A stretch of 64,000 nucleotides of DNA from assembly GCA_016699045.1 (NCBI GenBank), contig CP064957.1, forward strand, positions 992,001 through 1,056,000, read 5' to 3'. Both the position numbers and the translations under genes were made by a program. Below, piece by piece: positions 52,627 through 62,103 of the stretch. This DNA is from a bacterium. GTDB lineage: Bacteria; Babelota; Babeliae; Babelales; RVW-14. The number at the start of each line of letters is the position of its first letter. Position 1 is the stretch's first letter. The notes below the pieces were generated by a model. The model worked only from the letters and a program-made list of their open reading frames with translations. It made no database searches and was not told where the DNA came from.

Positions 52627-54435
52627 ATGAAGTTTATGAGCAAAGTAACAGTATTTGCTTTGGCTGTGGTGTTGGGCGGCAACATGTTAAGTGCTGCTGG
52701 TCTGCCAAAAGGTAAAGAGCTACTAGTAGAAGATGGGCAACTATCTGAAGTTTTTAATGATTTGGGAGGGGTTCCTGTTTCAGATAGTTCTGCAGCAAGC
52801 CTTGCCACGCGTTACGGGCATGCGTTGCAAGCCTATTATGGCGGTGCCAATGATGCAACAAGGGCAGCAATATTTGATCAAATACGGAGTTTCATCCGTA
52901 CCGCGATGATAAAGTGTATCAAAAATTGGGAAGAGGTAAAAGGTGCTATAGAGCTTTATATCATTGATAATAACGATGTGCCCTTTGATGAAAGCTTGAG
53001 AGGTCAACTGAAAAATGACTTGGACCAAATTGTACAAGAAAAAGAATTATCGTGGATCGATGAAGAGTTTAAGCCCGAATTGCAAAAATGTTCTGAATTC
53101 TTTTTAAGCGAACAGGCAAAAGATGCCTCTCCTGCGTCTAGAAAGATTATGATTAAAAAACTTGAAAAATTGATTAAACGTGGTGGGCGAGTCTTTGAAA
53201 AAGCTGTCAAAGATGGAAAGATATCAGCAATAGATTTTGATGAGAATTTTGCGGCCCCCGTTCATGACATTGTTGTCAAAATTGATAGCGATAAGGTTTT
53301 GTATTCTGAAAAAATACGCGAAGCCATTGAACAAAAATTTCAAGAAAGTACTGATTGGTATTTTGAAAAGAAGGAACAGGAACAACCTGAGTCTTCATGG
53401 AAGCAGTACGTAGGGCCTGTATTAACCGGAATGATGCTTACAGCTGGTGGGATAGCGGCGTATAATCAAATGAATTCTGCCTCAACGTCGAATACTAACG
53501 TTGCAGCCTCAGGACTTGAAGTTGCTGACCAAGCCGTACCAGCAGGGGATCAAACAACCAACACTTCCGTTTCACGCGCCGATGTTGCCGATGTAGACGT
53601 TGTCCACCAACCGTCAGTTGCAGCCCCTCAGGTAATAGTTTCTGCGCCAGATGCGGTAGACCTGATGCGAGCAGGCACAACAACTCCAACAAAAGCGGAG
53701 TTGCCAGTAGGTCAAAGTTACGGTCCACGACCTACGCTTTCTGAAAGCGTGAAGGATATGTTCATGGGTAATACGCCTGCATTTTATGATCCTGTCCAGC
53801 ATTCAGGTTTTGATATCAAAAAAGTTCAAGAAACACAACAAGCAGAGGAAAATATAGCAGACGAGAAAAGGCAGGCTGAGTACAAACAAGAGCTTGCAGA
53901 GCAGCGAGCGATGAAAATATTAAAGCCTGAAGAAATAGAAGTGTTAACGGCAAAGATACGTGTGAGGGAACAATTACCTGACAATGCAGAAATCACAGGG
54001 TTAGAAAGAGATCTCGATACGAGAGGCAAGCCTATGGATCACGTTTCAGGTCGTGCTACTTATGTTGACCAAAACGGTTGCACCATTACGACCGAAGTTG
54101 GCATACCTATTGGTGAACAGTCTGCAAGTGCGGATACGATAGCTATGCAAAATCAAATCCAAGAGCAATCAATAAAATTGAGAGACAGCGCAATTGCTAA
54201 ATTTGAAAAAGCAAATCCATCTGTCAAACGATTTGAAGTCCGGGTTAATATGTCTTCTCATAGTCAAGGTGCTGATGGAGAGTGGGTACATGATCCATAT
54301 GTTAGTTTCCAATGGAAGGAAGAATGGGCGCCGGAACCTCATTTACGTAGATTGCTTCATAAGATGGAGTTTATAAGAGTGTCGCCCCAAGAAATTGCTA
54401 ATGCTGGATCTTCGTCTTGGTGGGCGCTTTGGTAA
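52627..54435 (+). CDS. large secreted protein, paralogue 1 of 2 (DLMRAGTTT family)
   Basis: A 602-residue protein with AAAGGGAGAG upstream. The signal peptide (SKVTVFALAVVLGGNMLSAAG) is followed by helical modules that match the next gene: ATRYGHALQAYYGGAN.., IMIKKLEKLIKRGGRVFEK and QKFQESTDWYFEKK. A membrane-like helix lies near residue 265 (GPVLTGMMLTAGGIAAY). The block QVIVSAPDAVDLMRAGTTT..ELPVGQSYGPRP..NTPAFYDPV..SGFDIKKVQETQ is nearly identical in both. The C-terminal part is unique. Possibly a surface or secreted protein; function unknown. Confidence 0.7.
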   Translation: MKFMSKVTVFALAVVLGGNMLSAAGLPKGKELLVEDGQLSEVFNDLGGVPVSDSSAASLATRYGHALQAYYGGANDATRAAIFDQIRSFIRTAMIKCIKNWEEVKGAIELYIIDNNDVPFDESLRGQLKNDLDQIVQEKELSWIDEEFKPELQKCSEFFLSEQAKDASPASRKIMIKKLEKLIKRGGRVFEKAVKDGKISAIDFDENFAAPVHDIVVKIDSDKVLYSEKIREAIEQKFQESTDWYFEKKEQEQPESSWKQYVGPVLTGMMLTAGGIAAYNQMNSASTSNTNVAASGLEVADQAVPAGDQTTNTSVSRADVADVDVVHQPSVAAPQVIVSAPDAVDLMRAGTTTPTKAELPVGQSYGPRPTLSESVKDMFMGNTPAFYDPVQHSGFDIKKVQETQQAEENIADEKRQAEYKQELAEQRAMKILKPEEIEVLTAKIRVREQLPDNAEITGLERDLDTRGKPMDHVSGRATYVDQNGCTITTEVGIPIGEQSASADTIAMQNQIQEQSIKLRDSAIAKFEKANPSVKRFEVRVNMSSHSQGADGEWVHDPYVSFQWKEEWAPEPHLRRLLHKMEFIRVSPQEIANAGSSSWWALW

Positions 54436-54465
54436 TGAGTTTAAAAATAATCTGAGAATTTTACA

Positions 54466-54511
54466 AAAAAAGCAAAAGGACTCGCGTTAACGCGGGTCCT
54501 TTTGCTTTTTT
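54466..54511 (+). terminator. strong Rho-independent terminator
   Basis: AAAAAGCAAAAGGAC...CGCG around a TTAA loop with CGCG...GTCCTTTTGCTTTTT: a stem of about 20 base pairs with one wobble, ending in a T-run, 31 bases after the stop. Confidence 0.88.
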
Positions 54512-54549
54512 GCCGTGGGCTTGCCGAGCAGTTTTTTTGTATTTTCTAT

Positions 54550-54579
54550 TTGACATTTTAATTGAGCGATTGCTAGACT
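54550..54579 (+). promoter_or_regulatory. sigma70-type promoter of the 701-residue secreted protein
   Basis: TTGACA (54550-54555), an 18-base spacer and TAGACT (54574-54579). It is preceded by TTTTCTAT, as in the paralogue's promoter at 52.5 kb. Confidence 0.55.
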
Positions 54580-54637
54580 AAGTAAGACAGAGAAGTATTT
54601 AAAAAATAGGGTAAAAAGATAGTTTTTTGAGAGGGAG

Positions 54638-56743
54638 ATGAGGATGAAGATGAGGAGGAGTATCGCTCTTGTCGCTTGTGCTTTGTTGTTGCAAAGTAAC
54701 ACGGCGGTTGGTTTGGATGCAGATACAAAAATGGGTGAAATTGCTGAGCGTCCACTTAGTGCTGCAAATGTCAAATTTATAGCTCATGATTATATGAAAG
54801 CTTTGGATGGCGACTATGGTAAATTTTCAACCGAAGAGGCAAAAAAACGCAGCCTCGATCGAGTTTTAGATTTTATTAGACGTGTAAAAAATGGCCAGGT
54901 TCCTGGCACGCAAATCCCCGCACAGCGTAACTCGGTGATGAAAAGTATACAAGTGTACCTTGACAATCTTTCAGATTCTGAGGTGAAAGAAGAAATTAGT
55001 AAGTTGGTGTTGTCAGAAAAAGAACAACAAGAAGGGCCTGTATCTCCTGCTCCTGTTGTTGCTGTGGCTACAAAGGAAGAGCAACCGGTCAAAAAAGAGG
55101 AGGCAGCAGAAGATGCGTTTCGTTTGCCGCCAGTATTTAAAGAGATTCGTGCCACGAAGGTTACGTTCGATAACGCGGTTCAAATTGCTGTCGAGTATGG
55201 CAAAATTCTTCGTACCTTTGGTAAGCAAGCAAGCCGTGCAGAACGGATAGCAATGCTTGACCAGGTGCAGGAATTTGTTGTTAATGTCATAGAAAATTTC
55301 CCCGTACAATGGGAACGTGTCAGAGATACTCTTAGATTTGATATTCTTGAAGGCAAAGAAATACCGTTGTTCATTAAAAGTAGATTGAGCGATTTTATGC
55401 AAGCGCAAGATCAAGAACGAGGTATAAGCTCTACTGTTTATACCGCTACTCGTGTTGAGCCAATAAACAAAGAAATAATGTCAGCACCAGTACAAAGTAA
55501 GCTGCAAGACGATGATGACTGGTTTAAGAACAAATTTCGAGATGATTTAGAAAGATGTAAGTCATATTTCTCAAGACGACCAGAAGACCGATACAATCAA
55601 TTAGTTAAAAAGGTTATGATAAAGAGACTCGAAAATTTGATTGAAAGAGGTGCTGTTGTATACCAAAAATTAGTGAGTGATGGAACTGTTTCTGAAAACG
55701 ATTTTTTTGATGATTTTTATGAACCCGTGATCTTTATTCTTGGTAAAATCGAAATCGATCAAGGAGGGTATCCTGAAGAAGTCTCTGATATTCTGCAGAA
55801 AAAATTTGAGGATAGTGTTGCTTGGTATGAAAAGAAACAGTTGGAAGACGACAAAGATACGTCTTCTTCTTGGAAACGTGCGATGCTTTATGGCTTGATG
55901 GCTTCAGGTGCGGCATACGGTATAGCCTCACAATTTAATGCTCCTAGACCAGGAATTAATGTTGCTGCTTCAGGACAAGACGTTATTGAGCCTTCTTCGA
56001 ATGCAACGGCTTCACAAGCTCAAGTTTTTGAAGCTTCTGATGTCCAGCTTCCACCCGCACCAGCTTCGCAGGTAATAGTTGCTGCGCCTGATGCAATAGA
56101 TCTGATGCGAGCAGGTACAACAACTCAAACAAAAACTGAACTTCCCGTACATCAAAGTTACGCACCTCGTCCTGGTTTTGGCGAGAGTGTTCGTGGCATG
56201 GTTACGGGGAATACTGCTGATTTCTATGATCCAGTGGCTCGGTCTGGTTTTGATATCAATAAGGTTCGTGAAACCCAGGCAGCAGAGTCTGAGATTGCAA
56301 GACTTGAGCGATCAAAAGCGTTAGAAAGTGCCAAAGATGAGGTCCAGCAACAACAACATGAGTCGCGGATAAAAGAACAAAAAGCCAAGGCTAAGGCTGC
56401 AAAACAAGCAGAAGCAGCGGCTAAGCGAATTAAAAATCAGATGAAAAAACAAAAACGCCAAGCTCGCGAAGAAGCCGAACGTAAAGAGCGGGAAAACAAG
56501 CAACGTTTAGAAGAACAACGTTTAGAAGAACAACGAGAAGCCGCGAGACGTCGCCTTCAAGAAAGCGAAGCGGAAGATTCAGGAATGTCTTGGTATATGA
56601 ATCGTATTGGAAAAGGGATAGGGAAATTCATGGATCAAGCCGCAGGCCCAAGTTATTCTACCGTTCCTGGCGCTCACAGCCCTAGTAAGGTCTTTGAGGG
56701 GGCAGTTGAAATGAATAAGCAACGAGCATTCGATAATAATTAG
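54638..56743 (+). CDS. large secreted protein, paralogue 2 of 2 (DLMRAGTTT family)
   Basis: A 701-residue protein; GAGAGGGAG precedes the start. The signal is RRSIALVACALLLQSNTAVG. An extra N-terminal part (residues 25-170) precedes the modules shared with paralogue 1: VEYGKILRTFGKQASRAERI, VMIKRLENLIERGAVVYQK, QKKFEDSVAWYEKK and QVIVAAPDAIDLMRAGTTT..SYAPRP..NTADFYDPV..SGFDINKVRETQ. The C-terminal 100 residues form a Lys/Gln/Arg-rich coiled coil, then SGMSWYMNRIGKGI. Function unknown; the two genes stem from a duplication. Confidence 0.7.
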   Translation: MRMKMRRSIALVACALLLQSNTAVGLDADTKMGEIAERPLSAANVKFIAHDYMKALDGDYGKFSTEEAKKRSLDRVLDFIRRVKNGQVPGTQIPAQRNSVMKSIQVYLDNLSDSEVKEEISKLVLSEKEQQEGPVSPAPVVAVATKEEQPVKKEEAAEDAFRLPPVFKEIRATKVTFDNAVQIAVEYGKILRTFGKQASRAERIAMLDQVQEFVVNVIENFPVQWERVRDTLRFDILEGKEIPLFIKSRLSDFMQAQDQERGISSTVYTATRVEPINKEIMSAPVQSKLQDDDDWFKNKFRDDLERCKSYFSRRPEDRYNQLVKKVMIKRLENLIERGAVVYQKLVSDGTVSENDFFDDFYEPVIFILGKIEIDQGGYPEEVSDILQKKFEDSVAWYEKKQLEDDKDTSSSWKRAMLYGLMASGAAYGIASQFNAPRPGINVAASGQDVIEPSSNATASQAQVFEASDVQLPPAPASQVIVAAPDAIDLMRAGTTTQTKTELPVHQSYAPRPGFGESVRGMVTGNTADFYDPVARSGFDINKVRETQAAESEIARLERSKALESAKDEVQQQQHESRIKEQKAKAKAAKQAEAAAKRIKNQMKKQKRQAREEAERKERENKQRLEEQRLEEQREAARRRLQESEAEDSGMSWYMNRIGKGIGKFMDQAAGPSYSTVPGAHSPSKVFEGAVEMNKQRAFDNN

Positions 56744-56800
56744 GCTTACGAAGGAATGTTGTAGGAATTACTGTAGAGATTATTTTTGTAAGTATAAAGT

Positions 56801-56838
56801 AAGAAGGCATGCGGAATCGCGTGCCTTCTTATTATTTT
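56801..56838 (+). terminator. Rho-independent terminator
   Basis: AAGAAGGCATGCG and CGCGTGCCTTCTT (one wobble) around GAAT, followed by a T-rich stretch. Confidence 0.8.
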
Positions 56839-56978
56839 TTAAAGATTATCTTTTTTTTAATATCTTTTTGGTATCTCATTTTTAAAGTATTTAAAAAGCT
56901 CAACTCTTGTATTTATTGGGCAAATTTTACTACATTAATTGCGTAGTCTTTATTTTTTAAACGAGAAAGGGTTTAGGG

Positions 56979-58019
56979 ATGAATGCAATTGATACGTTAA
57001 AAGTTGCCGTTATTTCAGTGTTTATGATGGCAAGTGTTGGGAGTGTTTATGTTGCTGCTCAAATGGTTCACGAACAAGAGATAACGAGTGCGCATCCGCA
57101 AAAAAATTTTACGTCATCAGCCGAGCAGGCACAAGCGCGTAGCGTGATTGATATGATTAAACAAACGGCAGACAATCAGCAAGGGTCTATTTTTTATTTA
57201 TTAATCCTTGCCTTTTTTGCCGGGCTGATGACTAGCTTTACGCCATGTGTTTATCCCATGATTCCCATTACCGTGAGTGTTTTGCAATTACAGGTGGCAG
57301 TGAGTTTGAAATATAATTTTTTATCGGCGCTGTCATACGTTCTTGGTCTTTCAACGGTGTATGCCACTCTTGGTTATTTTGCTGCAACAACTTCGGTTTT
57401 GTTTGGTAATTGGGTTGCCAATCCATGGGTTATTATGTTGATAGCGCTCTTTTTTTTGTACATGGCTTTTTCATTATTTGGTTTTTATGAAATGCGTGTG
57501 CCGCGCTTGCTTTCCAGTAATTATGAGATTGCACCGCAGGGTTCGCTTACTAAAATTTTTTTACTTGGCATGATTTCGGGCACCTTTGCGTCGCCGTGCA
57601 TAACGCCCGCGTTGGCCGTTTTGTTAACTATTGTGGCAAAACTTGCAAGCCCTATTCTTGGCTTTTTAATGTTGTTTTTATTTTCTTTGGGTATGGGTAT
57701 TGTGTTGGTTTTGATTGGTACTTTTTCAGGTGCCTTGAGCCTCTTGCCGCGTTCTGGTGAGTGGATGATTGAAGTTAAGCGTGTGATGGGTTTTGGTATG
57801 CTTGGGGCCTGCGCTTATTTTCTAACGCCGTTAATTGGCGATATGACGGTAGTCATGCTTTACGGCGTTATTTTGTGTGTTGCTGGGTTGTATTTTGTGA
57901 TCAGTGCTCATGGGAATAAATTCAAGTTACTTTTTGGCTTGTTGACGTGTTTGATTGCATTGGGCTGGCTGGGGTCAATTGCCAAAGAGTTGCCATTTAT
58001 AGCTAATTTTTTAAATTAG
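56979..58019 (+). CDS. DsbD/CcdA-type thiol-disulfide membrane transporter
   Basis: A 346-residue membrane protein. After an N-terminal anchor and a short periplasmic stretch come eight membrane helices with the reductant-transfer cysteines in TSFTPCVYPMIPITV and GTFASPCITPALAVLL. This is the transmembrane domain of DsbD that passes electrons from cytoplasmic thioredoxin to the periplasm. The N- and C-terminal periplasmic domains of Escherichia coli DsbD are missing. A partner with a thioredoxin domain outside the membrane exists 4.6 kb upstream (the 50920 fusion). The gene stands alone. Confidence 0.88.
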   Translation: MNAIDTLKVAVISVFMMASVGSVYVAAQMVHEQEITSAHPQKNFTSSAEQAQARSVIDMIKQTADNQQGSIFYLLILAFFAGLMTSFTPCVYPMIPITVSVLQLQVAVSLKYNFLSALSYVLGLSTVYATLGYFAATTSVLFGNWVANPWVIMLIALFFLYMAFSLFGFYEMRVPRLLSSNYEIAPQGSLTKIFLLGMISGTFASPCITPALAVLLTIVAKLASPILGFLMLFLFSLGMGIVLVLIGTFSGALSLLPRSGEWMIEVKRVMGFGMLGACAYFLTPLIGDMTVVMLYGVILCVAGLYFVISAHGNKFKLLFGLLTCLIALGWLGSIAKELPFIANFLN

Positions 58020-58101
58020 AAATTTGAGAAATTTTTTTCGTCAGATTGGATGAGTTTTTTTTATCTTTGAGCGTAGGTACTAAAAAAATAGAGGGTTGGG
58101 T

Positions 58102-59229
58102 ATGATGCAGCTAACAAAAAAATTTATGACAAAGTTTTGTTTGGTTCTCTTTGTGCAGAGTGGTTTGTTTTTTAGTACATCATTTTTGTATGGTGCTGGT
58201 CTGAGTCCACAAAATACTTTTAATCTTGAGGTTCAAGATATTTTTAACAAGACAAAAGTCTTTAATCCTGGTCTTAACGGTTCATTATTACTTGATTGTA
58301 TCAAAAAAGGTGCCAGTATTGCTCCGTTACTTGCTCAAAATAATATGAGCTCTATCATGAGTGCTTTTGATCAAGCATCACCAGATTTTATGACATGGTT
58401 ATTCAAAAATGATCCAGGCTTGAAGAAGATTAATGATTCTATTGTTGCCAAAGATTATTCAGATGGAGAAGCTTTGCTTGTGATAGCTATTGAGTATCAA
58501 AAGACTTCTTTAGTTAGATTGTTGCTTAAACAAGACGGTATTGATGTTAATGTGAAAAATAAACAAGGAAGATCTGCTTTATCTTTTTCAATTGAGCGTA
58601 AGAATCTAATAGTAGCTGATTTATTGATTCAGAATGAAAATGTTGATGTTAATATGAAGGATAATGATGGATGGGCAGCTCTTCATATGGCCGCCGATTG
58701 GGGTGAAGTAGCAATAGTAGACTCGTTGCTTAAGAATAAAAAAATTGATGTTAATCAGGGAGGTAGGGAAAATAGGACTGCGTTAGATCTTGCTGTGGCT
58801 AAGGGCCATATAGCAATAGTGAATTCATTGCTTAAACAATCAAAAATTAATGTTAATAAAAAAAATATATCAGGGAAAATAGCGTTACATTATGCAGTTG
58901 ATGAAAATCATATAGCAATTGTTGAAAAGTTTCTTAAAGACGGAAGAGTTGATGTTAATTTGCAAGATAACGACGGGGTAACGGCGCTTCATCGGGCTGT
59001 TATGAAAGGCAATAAACAACTAATCCAAGCATTGCTTGATAAAGATGCCGATTTTTCGATAAAAAATAATGCGGGTAAGACAACGTTCGATCTTGCCAAA
59101 GAAAGCGGTAACGCAGACTTTGTTCAATTGATTCAGTCAGCCGAGCAGATGCGGCCACTTAAACATGCCTTGATGGCTTTGAAGGCTAAGTTAAGTGAGC
59201 TAGCCGAAGAGCTAGCAAAGATGGCTTAG
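58102..59229 (+). CDS. secreted ankyrin-repeat protein with C-terminal ALK-type motif (1)
   Basis: A 375-residue protein from ATG 58102 with GAGGG upstream. The signal peptide ends LYGAGLS. About seven ankyrin repeats fill residues 115-340 (units such as NDGWAALHMAADWGEVAIVDSLL). The last 27 residues, MRPLKHALMALKAKLSELAEELAKMA, match the motif found inside the coiled-coil array proteins. Ankyrin proteins with a Sec signal in host-associated bacteria are often effectors or surface proteins; no direct evidence here. Confidence 0.82.
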   Translation: MMQLTKKFMTKFCLVLFVQSGLFFSTSFLYGAGLSPQNTFNLEVQDIFNKTKVFNPGLNGSLLLDCIKKGASIAPLLAQNNMSSIMSAFDQASPDFMTWLFKNDPGLKKINDSIVAKDYSDGEALLVIAIEYQKTSLVRLLLKQDGIDVNVKNKQGRSALSFSIERKNLIVADLLIQNENVDVNMKDNDGWAALHMAADWGEVAIVDSLLKNKKIDVNQGGRENRTALDLAVAKGHIAIVNSLLKQSKINVNKKNISGKIALHYAVDENHIAIVEKFLKDGRVDVNLQDNDGVTALHRAVMKGNKQLIQALLDKDADFSIKNNAGKTTFDLAKESGNADFVQLIQSAEQMRPLKHALMALKAKLSELAEELAKMA

Positions 59230-59253
59230 TATTATTTTAATGAGAGGCATTCT

Positions 59254-60117
59254 ATGCAAATAACAAGAAAATTTATGGCGATACTTGGTTTAGTAGTTGT
59301 GGTTTATGGTGTATGGTTTGTTAGTGCACCGTGTTTATATGGTGCTGGTCTTAGCGAACAAGAAAAATTTCTAAAAACTCTTGAAGCAATTATGCAAAAA
59401 AGTGCATTTGATCCTGATAAGGATGCTGCAATTTTGAAATCTTTTATTCAGGATTCGGGTGCAAGTGTTGCTAGCTTATTTTCTCAGGTAGATGCTCAAG
59501 ATTTGTTTAATATTTTTGATACAGCAACAACTATTAAGTTTGTAGACCATGGGACAGAATCAAATTTTATGGCATGGTTGCTGGACAATGATCCTATATT
59601 TAAAGATATTAACGTGAAGCAGCAGGTTACGGGAAAAACCTTGCTTATCTATGCAGTTGAATTTAATAAAATTAATCTGATTAAATTGTTACTGAGTAGA
59701 AACGATATAAATGTTAATGCAAAAAATAATGAGGGACGAGTCGCATTGCATTACGCTGCTATGCTTGGGCAACAGGACAGCGTGAAACTTCTGCTGAATA
59801 ATAAAGGGATAGATATTAACGCACAAGACAATCATGGTAGAACAGTTCTCTTTTCTATTTATAAAGAGCATGGTGATCTCATGAAGCTCTTGCTGGAAAG
59901 TGGTGCCAACCCTTTTATAAAAGATAATGATGGAAAAACTGCTCTCGATAGTGCGCAAGAGAATAATTTTCCTGTCATAGTTGATTTGTTAAAACAAGCA
60001 GAAGCGCGGGCTAAAAAGGAGAGCCTGTTGGGTCTTGATCAACTTAAAAATGTCCTCATGGCGTTGAAAACAAAATTAAGTCAGTTAGCCGGCAAGCTGC
60101 AGGGAATGATGAAATAG
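59254..60117 (+). CDS. secreted ankyrin-repeat protein with C-terminal ALK-type motif (2)
   Basis: A 287-residue protein, 24 bases after the first. The signal (GLVVVVYGVWFVSAPCLYGAG) ends with the same LYGAGLS as its neighbour. Four or five ankyrin repeats (EGRVALHYAAMLGQQDSVKLLL and relatives) lie at residues 125-250. The C-terminus is LDQLKNVLMALKTKLSQLAG.., again the array motif. The two genes are duplicates that keep the signal end and the tail while the repeats diverge. Confidence 0.82.
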   Translation: MQITRKFMAILGLVVVVYGVWFVSAPCLYGAGLSEQEKFLKTLEAIMQKSAFDPDKDAAILKSFIQDSGASVASLFSQVDAQDLFNIFDTATTIKFVDHGTESNFMAWLLDNDPIFKDINVKQQVTGKTLLIYAVEFNKINLIKLLLSRNDINVNAKNNEGRVALHYAAMLGQQDSVKLLLNNKGIDINAQDNHGRTVLFSIYKEHGDLMKLLLESGANPFIKDNDGKTALDSAQENNFPVIVDLLKQAEARAKKESLLGLDQLKNVLMALKTKLSQLAGKLQGMMK

Positions 60118-60154
60118 CAGACTATCTTTTTACTTTTTCTTTCCGATCAGTTTT

Positions 60155-60195
60155 AAAACAGCAAAACCTTTATTAATAAGTGTTTTGCTGTTTTT
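60155..60195 (+). terminator. Rho-independent terminator after the ankyrin pair
   Basis: AAAACAGCAAAAC and GTTTTGCTGTTTT arms with a T-rich tail, about 40 bases after the stop. Confidence 0.75.
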
Positions 60196-60261
60196 CTTTT
60201 GTCTAAAAAGCTGCTAAACTAAACAACAAAGTAACTTGTTTGTTTGTTTAAAGGAATGATC

Positions 60262-62031
60262 ATGGGATTGATAAAGCGATCGCTGTATTGCGGAGACGTT
60301 GCAGAATCATTGGTTGGGCAAGAAGTTTGTGTAACCGGCTGGGTTAACCGTCGTCGTGACCATGGCGGGGTGATTTTTATCGATCTTCGAGATCGTAGTG
60401 GCATTTTGCAATTAGTTTTTAATCCTGAAACTAATGCTGAAATGATGGAGCTTGCTCATACGCTGCGCATGGAATATGTGCTGTCAGCGCGTGGTACGCT
60501 CATGCATCGAGCACCAGAAGCCATTAATCCTAAAATGCCAACAGGCAAGTACGAAATTAATGTTACCGCTTTTGAATTGTTGGCGCGTTCCAAACCGCTG
60601 CCATTTCAGTTTGAAGATGCTGAAAACGTTTCAGAAGATTTGCGTCTCAAATATCGCTACCTTGATTTGCGTCGTCCAGAGATGCAAAGATTTGTACGGT
60701 TGCGTCACGAAGTAAATCTTTTCTTGCGTCAGTATTTGGACAAAGAAGGTTTTTACGAAATAGAAACACCCATTCTTTCTAAAAGTACGCCTGAAGGCGC
60801 GCGGGACTTTTTGGTTCCATCCCGTCTTTCTCATGGCGACTTTTATGCGTTGCCGCAGTCCCCTCAAATTTATAAGCAATTGCTTATTACAGCGGGCTTT
60901 GAGAAATACTTCCAAATTGCTCGTTGTATGCGCGATGAAGATTTGCGTGCCGACCGTCAGCCTGAATTCACGCAGCTGGACATTGAAATGTCATTCATTG
61001 ATGAAGTCGACATTCAAACAGTGTGCGAAGGATTCTTGAGTGAACTTTGGAAGAAATTTTTAAACATCGAACTCACAGCGCCGTTCAAGCGTTATGCCTA
61101 CGATGATATTTTTGCTGAATATGGATCAGATAAGCCCGATATGCGTTTTGACCTGAAAATAAAGGATTATACAAAATTATTTGAGCCAATGGGACTCAAG
61201 TTTTTGCAGTCCATTATTGAAGGTGGCGGTAAGATTGGTGGGCTGTGTGTTAAAGATAAGAAATTTTCACGCTCCGAGCTTGATGGTTGGGTTGAAAAAG
61301 TTACCAAAGAGTATGGCGCGCAGGGGTTGGTTTACATCAGATTTAATGAAGATGGTACACCAAATAGCCCGATTGCTAAATTTTTGCCAGCAGACTTTTT
61401 GGCGCAAGCGACGCAACATATCCCTGGTTTAACGGCAGCAGACACGCTGTTTGTGGTTGCTGGGCAGTATAAAACTGCGTGGAGTATTTTGGGTAAATTG
61501 CGTCTTGAGCTTGGCAACAGTCTCAACTTGATTGATCGTAGCAAATACGAATTATTTTGGGTTACCGACTTTCCAATGTTTGAATGGAATGAAGAAGAAA
61601 AGGGCTGGAATGCCTGTCATCATCCGTTTACCTCTCCACAAGATGGTTGGGAAGCATTGCCAGTTGGCGATGTTAAAGCCCGCGCGTACGATTTGATTTG
61701 CAATGGTTATGAGCTTGGCGGTGGTTCGATTCGTATCAACAACCCAGATGTTCAACGCAAAGTTTTTGAAGTTATTGGATTGACAGAAGAACAAGCAGTA
61801 CAAAAATTTGGCTTCTTGCTTGAAGCACAAACCTACGGCTATCCGCCAGAAGGTGGTCTTGCGTTTGGTATCGATCGTATCATGATGATTCTTGGTCAAA
61901 CGAATTCGATTCGTGATGTGATTGCTTTTCCAAAAACGCAGAAGATGACCTGTTTAATGATGGAGTCTCCATCGCCGGTTGAAAGCAAGCAATTGCGTGA
62001 ACTGGGTATCAGAGTTATTGCTGAAAAATAA
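60262..62031 (+). CDS. aspS: aspartyl-tRNA synthetase
   Basis: A 589-residue class II enzyme. I chose the ATG at 60262 with AAAGGA upstream; the ATG at 60256 is an alternative. The N-terminal OB fold (VTGWVNRRRDHGGVIFIDLRDRSG) binds the anticodon, class II motifs follow (..ETPILSKSTPEGARDF.., RDEDLRADRQPEFTQLD) and motif 3 is AFGIDRIMMIL near the C-terminus. It has the bacterial-type length with the GAD insertion. Whether it also charges tRNA-Asn cannot be seen here. Confidence 0.95.
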   Translation: MGLIKRSLYCGDVAESLVGQEVCVTGWVNRRRDHGGVIFIDLRDRSGILQLVFNPETNAEMMELAHTLRMEYVLSARGTLMHRAPEAINPKMPTGKYEINVTAFELLARSKPLPFQFEDAENVSEDLRLKYRYLDLRRPEMQRFVRLRHEVNLFLRQYLDKEGFYEIETPILSKSTPEGARDFLVPSRLSHGDFYALPQSPQIYKQLLITAGFEKYFQIARCMRDEDLRADRQPEFTQLDIEMSFIDEVDIQTVCEGFLSELWKKFLNIELTAPFKRYAYDDIFAEYGSDKPDMRFDLKIKDYTKLFEPMGLKFLQSIIEGGGKIGGLCVKDKKFSRSELDGWVEKVTKEYGAQGLVYIRFNEDGTPNSPIAKFLPADFLAQATQHIPGLTAADTLFVVAGQYKTAWSILGKLRLELGNSLNLIDRSKYELFWVTDFPMFEWNEEEKGWNACHHPFTSPQDGWEALPVGDVKARAYDLICNGYELGGGSIRINNPDVQRKVFEVIGLTEEQAVQKFGFLLEAQTYGYPPEGGLAFGIDRIMMILGQTNSIRDVIAFPKTQKMTCLMMESPSPVESKQLRELGIRVIAEK

Positions 62032-62044
62032 GCGTTAAAAAGTT

Positions 62045-62093
62045 ACGCAATAAAAAAAGGCCTCATTTTTAATGAGGCCTTTTTTTATTGCGT
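62045..62093. terminator. bidirectional terminator, perfect 23-base stem
   Basis: A palindrome of two 23-base perfect arms (ACGCAATA, A-rich, GGCCTCATT and its complement) with a three-base loop. It lies between the convergent aspS and the M48 protease gene and has T-runs on both strands. Confidence 0.92.
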
Positions 62094-62103
62094 AGTTTGT
62101 TGT

